Positions 56,318 through 64,000 of a stretch of DNA of 64,000 nucleotides are shown here, piece by piece; the stretch's first letter is position 1, and the number at the start of each line of letters is the position of its first letter. Origin of the DNA: Hansfordia pulvinata. Its lineage: Eukaryota > Ascomycota > Sordariomycetes > Xylariales. The stretch spans positions 2,728,001 to 2,792,000 of the forward strand of contig BJKQ01000003.1 of assembly GCA_006538405.1 (NCBI GenBank), written 5' to 3'. The position numbers were made by a program, and so were the translations under genes. The notes below the pieces were generated by a model that made no database searches, was not told the origin of the DNA, and saw only the letters and a program-made list of their open reading frames with translations.

Positions 56318-59300
56318 ATGGAAGAAAGGAGCAACGCCAACCCGGTAAGAGAACGGTGGTACCAACTCAAGTGTCATGGGGTGTCACTAACTCTGGCCGC
56401 TCCCGTATCTCAGTCCTTCGCAAACATCGCCTCGGGATCCCAGCACAACGCTCCCAATGGAACACAGAACATCAACTCCGGTCCTGGCAACCAGTTCTCT
56501 GGTGCTTCAATTCATGCCAGCAATTTCAACTTCTGTGGGTTCAATTATCCGAGCACTCGCCCAGACAATTACTCATCGTTCTGCGCAGACACCCAGGCGG
56601 GCCCGAGCCTGGTCAACAAAACTTTACAATCACTTGCCTTCCCGGAGATGCAACATCGAGCCAGTGACATCGAATCCAAAGCAGCAGCTTCGGGGACCTG
56701 TCGGTGGCTTCTGAGCCAGGAGCCCTATAACAAGTGGTTGGAAGGCAGCCACGGGCTACTGTGGGTGAAGGGTCATCCCGGCTCGGGCAAGTCGACCATG
56801 ATGCACTTCTTGGTGAACCACGCGACGAGAACTTTCCACGAACAGAGACCATCAGTTATCCTGTCCTTCTTTTGCCACAACCGTGGTACCGATCTCCAGA
56901 AATCGCCGAGGGGTTTGTACCGGTCCCTACTGCACCAGCTCCTGAAAACCGACCCCGGATCCTGCTCTGCCGTCACGGACGACTACAAAGACAAAGAGAA
57001 TACGTATGGAGACCATGCAAAGGCTTGGAGCTGGCATTCTCCAGATGTGCAGCGCCATCTCTTCGAGTCCATCGGCCGCGCGCTCGAGACCCACGACGTG
57101 TATGTCTTTGTTGACGCGTTGGACGAATGCGGGGAAGACGATGCTGTCAAAGTGGTGGAAGCTTTCCGGTTGGCGTTGGGGGCAATCACATCCGGTCTTC
57201 CCAACCGTTGTCGGGTTTGCTTTGCCTGTCGTCCCTACCCCGTATTAGAGGCGAAATGCACCCTGGAGATTACGATGCAGGATCACAACCGCGATGATGT
57301 CTCGACCTACGCCACGTATCGATTGGCGTCATCTTCGATCCAGAACGAGTCGCTTGCATCTCTCATCCGAGACAGAGCCCAGGGCATTTTCATGTGGGCT
57401 CGCATGGCTGTGGACAAAGTCCTTGATCTGCAGCGGGAAGGCACTCCACCAGAGAGATTCTGCAGCATCGTGTCAAAGATGTCCCCTGATCTCGCAGTCT
57501 TGTACGAACAGGCGCTGGACCACATGAAGTCAACTCAATCACTGAGGCTGATACAGTGGATCTGTTACAGCAATCGGCCACTGCACCTCGACGAGTGGCG
57601 CTGGGCCATGCTGGTCGAGCCGGGTTCCCCAACCAAAACGATCAACGACTACAAGAACTCGGATGCATATGAGTCGGACGACAGCGCCCTAAGGAACCAA
57701 GTCCGCAAGCTCAGCCATGGGCTTGTGGAAGTCACTGAGCCCAGCGAATATGGGCCAGAGGATTTGCAGTTCATCCATGAATCTGTGAAGGAGTTCTTCC
57801 TTGACAAGGGACTGCCAACCTTGAGCAGAATGGCAGAGGACAAAGACGCTACTCCGGCGGCCACGCATTCGGTACTCCACAACATCTGTGTCTGTTACAT
57901 GATTGTGGTGTCGAACGACCCCAACTTCGACCTTGACAACAATCGCAGCTCACCGTTGGATGACTTTCCGTTTCTGGGTTATGCAGTGTACGCGTTCATA
58001 GCTCATGCGAAACGCTGCGAAGAGTCCGGAGCCTTTCAATTGAACCAGACTCAACTGCTTCTGGACCGCTTTCTCGACATCAAATATCTTTTAAAACATC
58101 AATATGTTGCCGAATTTTTGAAGGACATTGATGTTCTCTTTGGCAATGGTAATATTATTCACTTGTTGGCAGAGGGGGGGCTCTTCGAGACATTGCATGC
58201 CTTGCTCGGAAGCTCTTCGCGAGACATTTCACATCGTCAACCGAGCGGCATTCCTCGCGAGCGGCAGTATCTTGAAGAAATTGACGCTGAGAATGATGCC
58301 GGACAGACGCCCCTATATCTGGCGGTCTTGGGCAGATATGAGGGCTGCGTGGAGTTGTTGGCGAAGTACGGGGCTGACGTAGACCACGTGATGTCCCGGG
58401 GCTTTTACAAAGGTCAGACCGCGTTGATTTGGGCTCTTGAAGGCGAAGACTGGGGAATGATCAGGATTCTCGGCAGGTATGGGGTTCGGATTGACCCAAG
58501 GTCATTGTACGAGTCTGTTGACGACTACAATTGGGATCTTTTGGAAGCACTGGGTGGGAATGAAACAAAGACAGAGAGCTCTGATCTCGAACAGACCCGA
58601 TTGAGACTCCGTCACGATTCAGACGGTGAGGATTGGGAAGAAAGTGTTTCTCTTTTGCGACAGATAGGGCCAAAGCGCATCGACAGGGGCGAGGAGGGGA
58701 TGCCGCTACTGCATCTGGTCTGCTCTGTGCACGACCCGTCGACGGCAAGGATGCTTCTTGCAGCAGGATGGCAAATCGGTGAGTTGGATGACAGCGGGTG
58801 TGGAGTGCTTTGCCATGTCATGAATCCACGGTGGGGCTGGGGATATGCCGACGAGGAAGAATTTGACGAGCTTGTCCGGGTGCTTGTACAAGAAGGGGCG
58901 CAATGGCAGAACGAGTGGCCACAGTTGTTTGAGAGCTGTGTCGACCACAAAGGGAAAGTCAAGATCCGGGCAGTCAAGGCCCTGGTGGATGCGGGTGTTC
59001 CGGCCAACGAGCTTCTGATAGGAGCGTGTGCCGAAGTCGATCCAGCAGCAGAGAGTTTGTACAAGTTCGTAGGCTTGCTCCTCGAGTACGGAGCTGACTG
59101 CAACTTCGAAGACGGACATGGCAGGACTGCACTGATATGCGCTTGTCGGAACGCGAATGTAGACCTGGTCCACATTCTTCTGCAGAATTGCGCAAATCCA
59201 ATCGCACGGAACAGGGACGGGAAGACGCCGAGGATGGCCCTGCCATCAGTCTCTAGTGCTGAGTTATTGGGGAACCGGGAGACCGCCAAACGTCACGCTA

Positions 59301-59362
59301 GGATTCGCAGGTTGTTGCATACGTATGGAGATTGGAGCGACTCGGGAGGGGAAGCGATATAG
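56318..59362 (+). CDS. NACHT-ankyrin NLR with N-terminal amyloid-signalling motif
   Basis: Exon 1 is 56318-56344 (9 codons). A 69-nt intron follows (56345-56413, GTAAGA, branch CACTAAC, TCTCAG; no in-frame stop), then exon 2, 56414-59362; 991 aa spliced. The N-terminus is MEERSNANP|SFANIASG. Residues 18-50 then form a Gly/Asn/Ser/Gln-rich motif (core NINSGPGNQFSGAS, then FNF) matching the C-terminus of the divergent neighbour. A NACHT NTPase follows: P-loop GHPGSGKST (about 129-137), Walker B VYVFVDALDECGEDD (about 238-252), then the fungal NLR winged-helix region (IQWICYSNRPLHLDEWRWAM, LQFIHESVKEFFLD). C-terminal ankyrin-type repeats include AGQTPLYLAVLGRYEGCVEL (about 638) and HGRTALICACRNANVDLVHI (about 910). 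By family it is a cytosolic STAND receptor that oligomerises on ligand sensing. The motif would pass the signal to the partner. The frame is intact. Confidence 0.88.
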   Translation: MEERSNANPVRERWYQLKCHGVSLTLAAPVSQSFANIASGSQHNAPNGTQNINSGPGNQFSGASIHASNFNFCGFNYPSTRPDNYSSFCADTQAGPSLVNKTLQSLAFPEMQHRASDIESKAAASGTCRWLLSQEPYNKWLEGSHGLLWVKGHPGSGKSTMMHFLVNHATRTFHEQRPSVILSFFCHNRGTDLQKSPRGLYRSLLHQLLKTDPGSCSAVTDDYKDKENTYGDHAKAWSWHSPDVQRHLFESIGRALETHDVYVFVDALDECGEDDAVKVVEAFRLALGAITSGLPNRCRVCFACRPYPVLEAKCTLEITMQDHNRDDVSTYATYRLASSSIQNESLASLIRDRAQGIFMWARMAVDKVLDLQREGTPPERFCSIVSKMSPDLAVLYEQALDHMKSTQSLRLIQWICYSNRPLHLDEWRWAMLVEPGSPTKTINDYKNSDAYESDDSALRNQVRKLSHGLVEVTEPSEYGPEDLQFIHESVKEFFLDKGLPTLSRMAEDKDATPAATHSVLHNICVCYMIVVSNDPNFDLDNNRSSPLDDFPFLGYAVYAFIAHAKRCEESGAFQLNQTQLLLDRFLDIKYLLKHQYVAEFLKDIDVLFGNGNIIHLLAEGGLFETLHALLGSSSRDISHRQPSGIPRERQYLEEIDAENDAGQTPLYLAVLGRYEGCVELLAKYGADVDHVMSRGFYKGQTALIWALEGEDWGMIRILGRYGVRIDPRSLYESVDDYNWDLLEALGGNETKTESSDLEQTRLRLRHDSDGEDWEESVSLLRQIGPKRIDRGEEGMPLLHLVCSVHDPSTARMLLAAGWQIGELDDSGCGVLCHVMNPRWGWGYADEEEFDELVRVLVQEGAQWQNEWPQLFESCVDHKGKVKIRAVKALVDAGVPANELLIGACAEVDPAAESLYKFVGLLLEYGADCNFEDGHGRTALICACRNANVDLVHILLQNCANPIARNRDGKTPRMALPSVSSAELLGNRETAKRHARIRRLLHTYGDWSDSGGEAI

Positions 59363-60111
59363 GGAGAATCAACATGTCGGACTCTTGACGAGATGGGCGC
59401 CTAGTGACCGACACGGCGGATGAGAGATGGACCTGGCCGAGTGTATTGCATATCTCCTTACCTAAGTACATATTATCCGTACATGCAGTCGTAGATGGCA
59501 CGATCTTGCTCAACATCGGCGGTCGAGTTGAGAGGTGGTGGCTAAACCGGTAGAGGAATAGATTCATTGGGAGCAAGGCGACCGGATCGGAAGCCGGGGT
59601 GCGTCGAGTCAGCGAAAGCGTTGCGATCCGTCGGCAACGGTGGCGTTGGATCCTGAATGCTGACATACATTCCTCCTACAACCAACGTCTTCTGTCCTGC
59701 CGGGCGCCTTTGCACCACGGCCGCGCACGCTTCTTCCTCTCTACAATTCCAGTTGCCCCTGCGGGCGGAACCATTTCCATTCCCGGCTTCTTGAATCTGT
59801 CTCAGCACACCGACCAGTACAGCGCACCTAGGAAACGACCACCAAGGACCTATCTAAGGTACTCGTACTGCGCACCCATCACGAGCACTCTGGCCCACGA
59901 GCCGCCACCCGCCCACATCGTCGTCGTCGTCGGCTACCGCACTTTGGACCTCCTGCGCCTACGCGCGCCCTGTGCGACCGACGGGCACAGGCAAGGCCTA
60001 CGATTATTCTTGGCCCAGCACCGACAGCCTGGCTGGCACGGCCCATCTGCACCCGCACCCAATCTACATGGAGCCCTCGAGCCCGTAACCCACCCCGCGT
60101 TCAACCCAGCA
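59363..60111. other. Intergenic: NLR 3' flank and amidohydrolase promoter
   Basis: 750 bp. The amidohydrolase frame is open back to 59599 but contains no convincing earlier ATG, and its sequence there is not protein-like. It contains TACCTAAG (59460) and TACTCGTA (59860). No separate gene. Confidence 0.6.
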
Positions 60112-62406
60112 ATGGCCCGGCCGTGGTCCTCGCCGGGTTCGTCCCCGCGCCCCCGCACCACAGCAACCGCCCTCGCCGCCGTCGTCCTGCTCTGCGCCCT
60201 CGCCGCCGTCGACGCCGCCTGCACCGTCACCCACGACGGCAGCCCCCAGCAGCGCCCCGCCCGCGACCTCGTCCTGCGCGGCACCCTGCTGACCCCCCAC
60301 GGCGCCCAGCCCCACAGCCAGCTGCTCATCCGCCACGGCCGCATCGCCTCCATCTGGTACGCCACCTGCGTCCCCGACAGCGCCCGCCAGAAGGCCCGCG
60401 ACCTCTTCCTCGCCGACCAGCGCAGCCCCTCCTCCGCCTCCTCCGATGACCCCGCCACCACCATCATCGACTGCGACCCGGCCGACGTCATCAGCCCCGG
60501 CTTCATCAACACCCACGAGCACATCACCTTCTCCACCACCCCGCCCATCACCCTCGACGACGACACCACCACCGCCACCACTCACAAGAACCGCCAGTAC
60601 GCCCACCGCCACGACTGGCGCGTCGGCGCCCGCGGCCACGACCCCATCCGCCTCCCCGAGCCCCCCGCCGACCTCCAGTCCGCCGCCAGCGCCTGGGGCG
60701 AGCTGCGCCACCTCTTCAGCGGCACCACCTCCATCCTCGGCAGCGGCGCCGGCGGCGGCTTCCCCGCCGGCCTCATCCGCAACCTCGACTCCGCCGACGG
60801 CCTGCTCTTCGGCCGCGACGACGTCCTCTTCGCCAAGGGCGACGACGACCCCGACCTCGGCGCCGCCGGCTCCCCCTCCGTCTCCGTCGCCGCCGCCGCC
60901 TGGGACACCTTCCCCCTCGACGACGCCGCCGGGGGCCTGCGCACCGCCGACTGCGACTACGGCCCCGACCCCGCCGCCTCCGCCGGCGCCGCCGCCCGCC
61001 AGAACCGCTACGTCGCCCACGTCGCCGAGGGCGTCGACGCCGCCGCCCGCAACGAGTTCCGCTGCCTGTCCGACGCCAACTACGACACCACCCCGTCCTC
61101 ACCGCTGCGGAGGCGCGCGCCCGTCGGCGAGAGCAGCGCCGTGTCCGGCAAGAAGCGCGGCGGCACGGCGGGCCTCAGCACGGACCTGCTCGGCCCCAAC
61201 TTCGCCATGGTGCACGCCCTGGGGCTCAACAGGGCCGACTGGGAGCTCGCGGCGCGGCGCGGCGCCGGCGTCGTCTGGAGCCCCCGCAGCAACGCCTTCC
61301 TGTACGGGGGCCGCACGCTCGACGCCGAGGCCCTCCTGCGCCTGCAGCGCGAGGAGCAAGGGACGCCCGCGGCGGTGGCCGCCGCCGCCCGGCGCGGGAA
61401 GAAGGGCTCGCGAGCCGGGGGGCAGACGCACAAACGTAAGGGGGGCGGCGGGAGCACCAGCGAAGACAGCGACGCGGAGCAGCAGAAGAAGATGAAGGAC
61501 TCGGACAGCCCCGACGGGCTCGGCCTGGGCCTCGGCCCCGTGGCCCTCGGCACCGACTGGCTGCCCACGGGGTCCGCCACCATGGGCCGCGAGGCGGCGT
61601 GCGCGCGGGCCGCGGCGCCGGGCCTGTCGGCGCGCCAGGTCTGGACCATGATGACGGGGGCCGCGGCCGAGGTCGCGGGCTTCGGCGGCGGCGTGCTGGG
61701 CGTGCTGGACAAGGGCGCCGTCGCCGACATTGTCATCTTCTCGCCTGTCAAGGGCGGCAGCGGCGGCAGCGACAGCAGCAGCAGCAGCAGTGGAGGAGGG
61801 GCAGGAGGAGGAGGAGGAGGAAAGACGAGGCCGAAACGCGAATTTACAAAGAAGCCCGACACCCCCTCGAGCTCCGATAGGGCGCGCGAGGAGACGGCCT
61901 ACGCGACGGCGATCCACGGCCCGCCCGAGGCCATCCAGCTCGTCCTGCGGGGCGGGCGGCCCATGCTGGCGGCGCCCGAGGTCGCGCGCGGCCTGGGCAT
62001 GCGCGTGATGCCGACGTCGGCCACGGAGGCCGCCGGGGGCGGCGGCAGCGGCACCACCAAGGGCGAGGTGAGCGGCGGCAGCAGCGGCGGCGGCGGCGGA
62101 AGGGGCCGCAGGAAGAAGCAGAAGAGCAAGGTGGAGGCGCGCGACTGGCCCGTGCAGCACCAGCAGGGCGAGGGCCGGTGCGAGGAGATTGCGTTCGGGC
62201 CCGGGGCGACCAAGGTGGCGTGCGTCGCGGACGACCTGCGCGACGGCAAGGGCGGCGGGTTCGAGTCGTACCGGGCGCTGGAGCGGGCGCTGCAGTCGGC
62301 GGCGGCGAGCGGCAGCGGCAGCGGCGGAGAGCTGTACCCGGCCGTGCTGCCGGGGGTGCCGCCGGGCGAGCCGCCGTGCGAGGTGGTGCGGACCGGGTGG
62401 TCGTGA
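60112..62406 (+). CDS. Secreted metal-dependent amidohydrolase (ATZ/TRZ-like)
   Basis: A single exon encodes 764 aa. The ATG at 60112 is chosen because it opens a signal peptide whose hydrophobic core is ALAAVVLLCALAAVDA. Amidohydrolase features in order: N-terminal beta part (DLVLRGTLLTPHGAQP..LLIRHGRIASIW); metal ligands HxH in GFINTHEHITFS; GELRHLFSGTTSILGSG; His in RYVAHVAEGVDAAARNEF; GPNFAMVHALGLNRADWELA; WSPRSNAFLYG; the catalytic Asp in ALGTDWLPTGSATMGREAA; and the returning C-terminal strand KGAVADIVIFSPVKG. The family hydrolyses C-N bonds of cyclic or aromatic amides. The substrate is unknown, and secretion suggests an external one. Two low-complexity insertions (about residues 420-465 Lys/Gly/Ser, 550-590 Gly/Ser) and a Gly-rich stretch near 645-675 are unusual. 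Third-position GC is extreme. Confidence 0.82.
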   Translation: MARPWSSPGSSPRPRTTATALAAVVLLCALAAVDAACTVTHDGSPQQRPARDLVLRGTLLTPHGAQPHSQLLIRHGRIASIWYATCVPDSARQKARDLFLADQRSPSSASSDDPATTIIDCDPADVISPGFINTHEHITFSTTPPITLDDDTTTATTHKNRQYAHRHDWRVGARGHDPIRLPEPPADLQSAASAWGELRHLFSGTTSILGSGAGGGFPAGLIRNLDSADGLLFGRDDVLFAKGDDDPDLGAAGSPSVSVAAAAWDTFPLDDAAGGLRTADCDYGPDPAASAGAAARQNRYVAHVAEGVDAAARNEFRCLSDANYDTTPSSPLRRRAPVGESSAVSGKKRGGTAGLSTDLLGPNFAMVHALGLNRADWELAARRGAGVVWSPRSNAFLYGGRTLDAEALLRLQREEQGTPAAVAAAARRGKKGSRAGGQTHKRKGGGGSTSEDSDAEQQKKMKDSDSPDGLGLGLGPVALGTDWLPTGSATMGREAACARAAAPGLSARQVWTMMTGAAAEVAGFGGGVLGVLDKGAVADIVIFSPVKGGSGGSDSSSSSSGGGAGGGGGGKTRPKREFTKKPDTPSSSDRAREETAYATAIHGPPEAIQLVLRGGRPMLAAPEVARGLGMRVMPTSATEAAGGGGSGTTKGEVSGGSSGGGGGRGRRKKQKSKVEARDWPVQHQQGEGRCEEIAFGPGATKVACVADDLRDGKGGGFESYRALERALQSAAASGSGSGGELYPAVLPGVPPGEPPCEVVRTGWS

Positions 62407-64000
62407 TCCATCCTCATACCTTGCGGCAGCGGTGTCTTTGCATTGTCCATATTTTTTTTTTTTTTTGATTTTTTTTCTTAGCTTAGTACCACGATTACTG
62501 CTAGTAGCGCCCGTTGTCTAGATGAGCGGATAGGCTGGATATACCCCATTGATTACCGTACTCAATATCTTGACGGCGCGCAACGTGAGACGGCTATTTG
62601 CGAGTGATGTCTATACTTAGGTACCTGTCTTAAACTGTCTATGCCCGAGAAACCAAGCTGCAGGCGATACAGACTGGGACTGACTGCACAGTGATACTCT
62701 TGGTGATGGGTAAAGGCTCACGATACGTGACAATAGCTCTCATGGTGGTTTCCCGCAAAGGAGCTGTCGGCAAAGCTCCGAGCTCTGCGCATCCACCACG
62801 ACCACTCTTGCTACGCAAGTACGTGACACATAGCCACCTCCAAATGCTCACCTCCATGGTCCATGATCTGGCCCTTAACGGCCGAAAGACACGAATCCCT
62901 CATGTGGACTTAACCGCCGCTTGCCATACCCATTTGCCTCATCCGAGGCGTGGTTCCCCGTTTACCCCCGAAAGCGCATCGCCACACGAGCAGGACCAAC
63001 AAGCTAAGGTGACCAGTCTGCCTCGCCAAGCTGGGGCGGCGCGGGACGCACATGCGCGGCACCTGCGGGAGACTTTGCCACGGGCGGCTTTATCGTGGGA
63101 GCAACCCGCCCCCCGCCCTTTTCTCCTTGACCGTTCAGGACGAGGGGAGTTTTGACGAGAGAGAAAGGGGGCCTGGGCGTATTGAGATGAGAGACTCAAG
63201 CATTTCTCGGCACCTGAACCTGCACGCGCAACCGGGCTCCACGGCTCGAAAGGGACCGCGCGCATTAGATAGCCCCTACACTGCCTGCCTCGGAGATAAG
63301 ATGCCGAACTGGACTGGACCGGACCGAGAGAGCTGATTTACAAGGAACGTTTGCCGGTGTGTGTGTGTCCATTGAAAGCGCCTGCGTTCCCCCGGGTGCG
63401 GGATCGCTACGAGTAACAGGTCGCATGCACTGCCTCACTCTGGCTTTCTTCTTCTTTCTTTTTTCCTTCTTTGTTTCGCTCAGGGCACGCACACGTATCT
63501 TTGCACTTCTGCCTTGATCTTGGTGTGTTTTCTTCTTCTGCTTCTTCTTCTTATTTTCTCTTGTCGGCCGTACTCGCGCGTGCAAGCAGACACGGTGAGA
63601 GTGAGGTTAAGCTTGATACAGAAGCTGGATGGCTGCCTTGCCTAGCCGGCTTTGCGGGGATCTGGGGGGGTGGCGTTGCTTCGCCACGCTGCCGAGCTGC
63701 AGCGGTGATTGGGCCGTTGCGGGAGCTGAAAATGTGGCTTTGGGGAGGTTCGGGCTGGGAATGGAAGAAGGCGAAGACGAAACATCCATGATGGCGGCGC
63801 GCTGTGAGAAGCTTACTGCCTATGTAGAGTTCGTGGAGAGGGAAGTGGGGTGGAGGGGCACAGGAGCACAGGGGCATGAAGGGCTAACGACGGCGGTACG
63901 CGGGCGGCGGGTGCAGCAGCGGGCCTTCTGGGCGTGCTCTAGGGGCTTGAATAAGCGAGCGCTACCCGGGCGGATCCAATCCGATGATACGACGGGAGTA
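62407..64000. other. Right flank, no gene recognised
   Basis: Contains the 3' UTR of the amidohydrolase with a T15 tract (62452-62466), CT-rich stretches near 63440-63560 and one TACGAGTA (63408). Open frames are short and not protein-like. A gene might start beyond 64000. Confidence 0.5.
62452..62466. repeat. Poly-T tract (T15)
   Basis: Fifteen T, about 45 bp after the amidohydrolase stop codon. It probably belongs to the 3' UTR. Confidence 0.85.

Noticed and set aside
56296..56667. Plus-strand frame beginning MASSALNN, similar in its first residues to the divergent partner (MASSD)
   Set aside because: It runs out of frame through the NLR motif and is not protein-like after splicing. The MASS match is four residues and probably chance. 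I keep it only as a possible upstream frame.
60064..61020. Minus-strand 318-codon Gly/Val/Ala frame, and a similar one at 61099-62160
   Set aside because: Antisense shadows of the extremely GC3-rich amidohydrolase gene.
1..64000. tRNA genes, CRISPR arrays, transposons
   Set aside because: I looked for B-box-like GGTTCRANNC signals, regularly spaced repeats, terminal repeats and transposase or reverse-transcriptase motifs and found nothing convincing. By eye alone I could miss a tRNA or a degraded element.

Overview
The window is nuclear DNA of a filamentous ascomycete, most likely Pezizomycotina and probably a Sordariomycete. Genes are separated by 0.3-4 kb. Introns are mostly 54-118 nt with GTRNGT donors and CTAAC/CTGAC-like branch points. 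Coding exons are GC-rich, and intergenic DNA is full of CT-rich leaders and short TACCTA/TAGGTA motifs. I recognised no tRNA, rRNA, transposon ORF or CRISPR array.

Left part (1-13.9 kb): a GPI-type cysteine-rich wall protein (minus), the mitochondrial rRNA 2'-O-methyltransferase Mrm1 (minus), and divergently a five-exon Mit1/CHD-like SNF2 chromatin remodeller (plus). Next (15.4-21.8 kb): a CCCH zinc-finger protein (plus), a class II dihydroorotase of pyrimidine synthesis (minus) and a DUF1772-like membrane protein (plus). Middle (24-35 kb): a small secreted protein (minus), a long coiled-coil protein (minus), and the head-to-head ribosomal protein genes L30 (minus) and L10 (plus). Then (39-54 kb): two conserved-looking fungal proteins of unknown function, the U3 snoRNP protein Imp4 (minus) and the nonsense-mediated-decay helicase Upf1 (plus). 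Right end (55-62.4 kb): a divergent pair made of a 176-aa protein and a NACHT-ankyrin NLR, followed by a secreted amidohydrolase.

The most interesting locus is 55225-59362. The small protein ends, and the NLR begins, with matching Gly/Asn/Ser/Gln-rich motifs (20 of 33 aligned positions identical). The C-terminal motif on a small partner, the N-terminal motif on an NLR and the divergent adjacency together match the known architecture of fungal amyloid-signalling NLR/effector pairs that control programmed cell death and non-self recognition. The partner's N-terminal domain is not one I recognise.

A technical pattern matters for anyone using this sequence. Four otherwise convincing genes (mit1, the CCCH gene, dihydroorotase, imp4) together carry six apparent frameshifts. 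Each equals one missing base, and each can be placed in a G or C run of 4-5. This points to homopolymer under-calling in the assembly rather than to pseudogenes.
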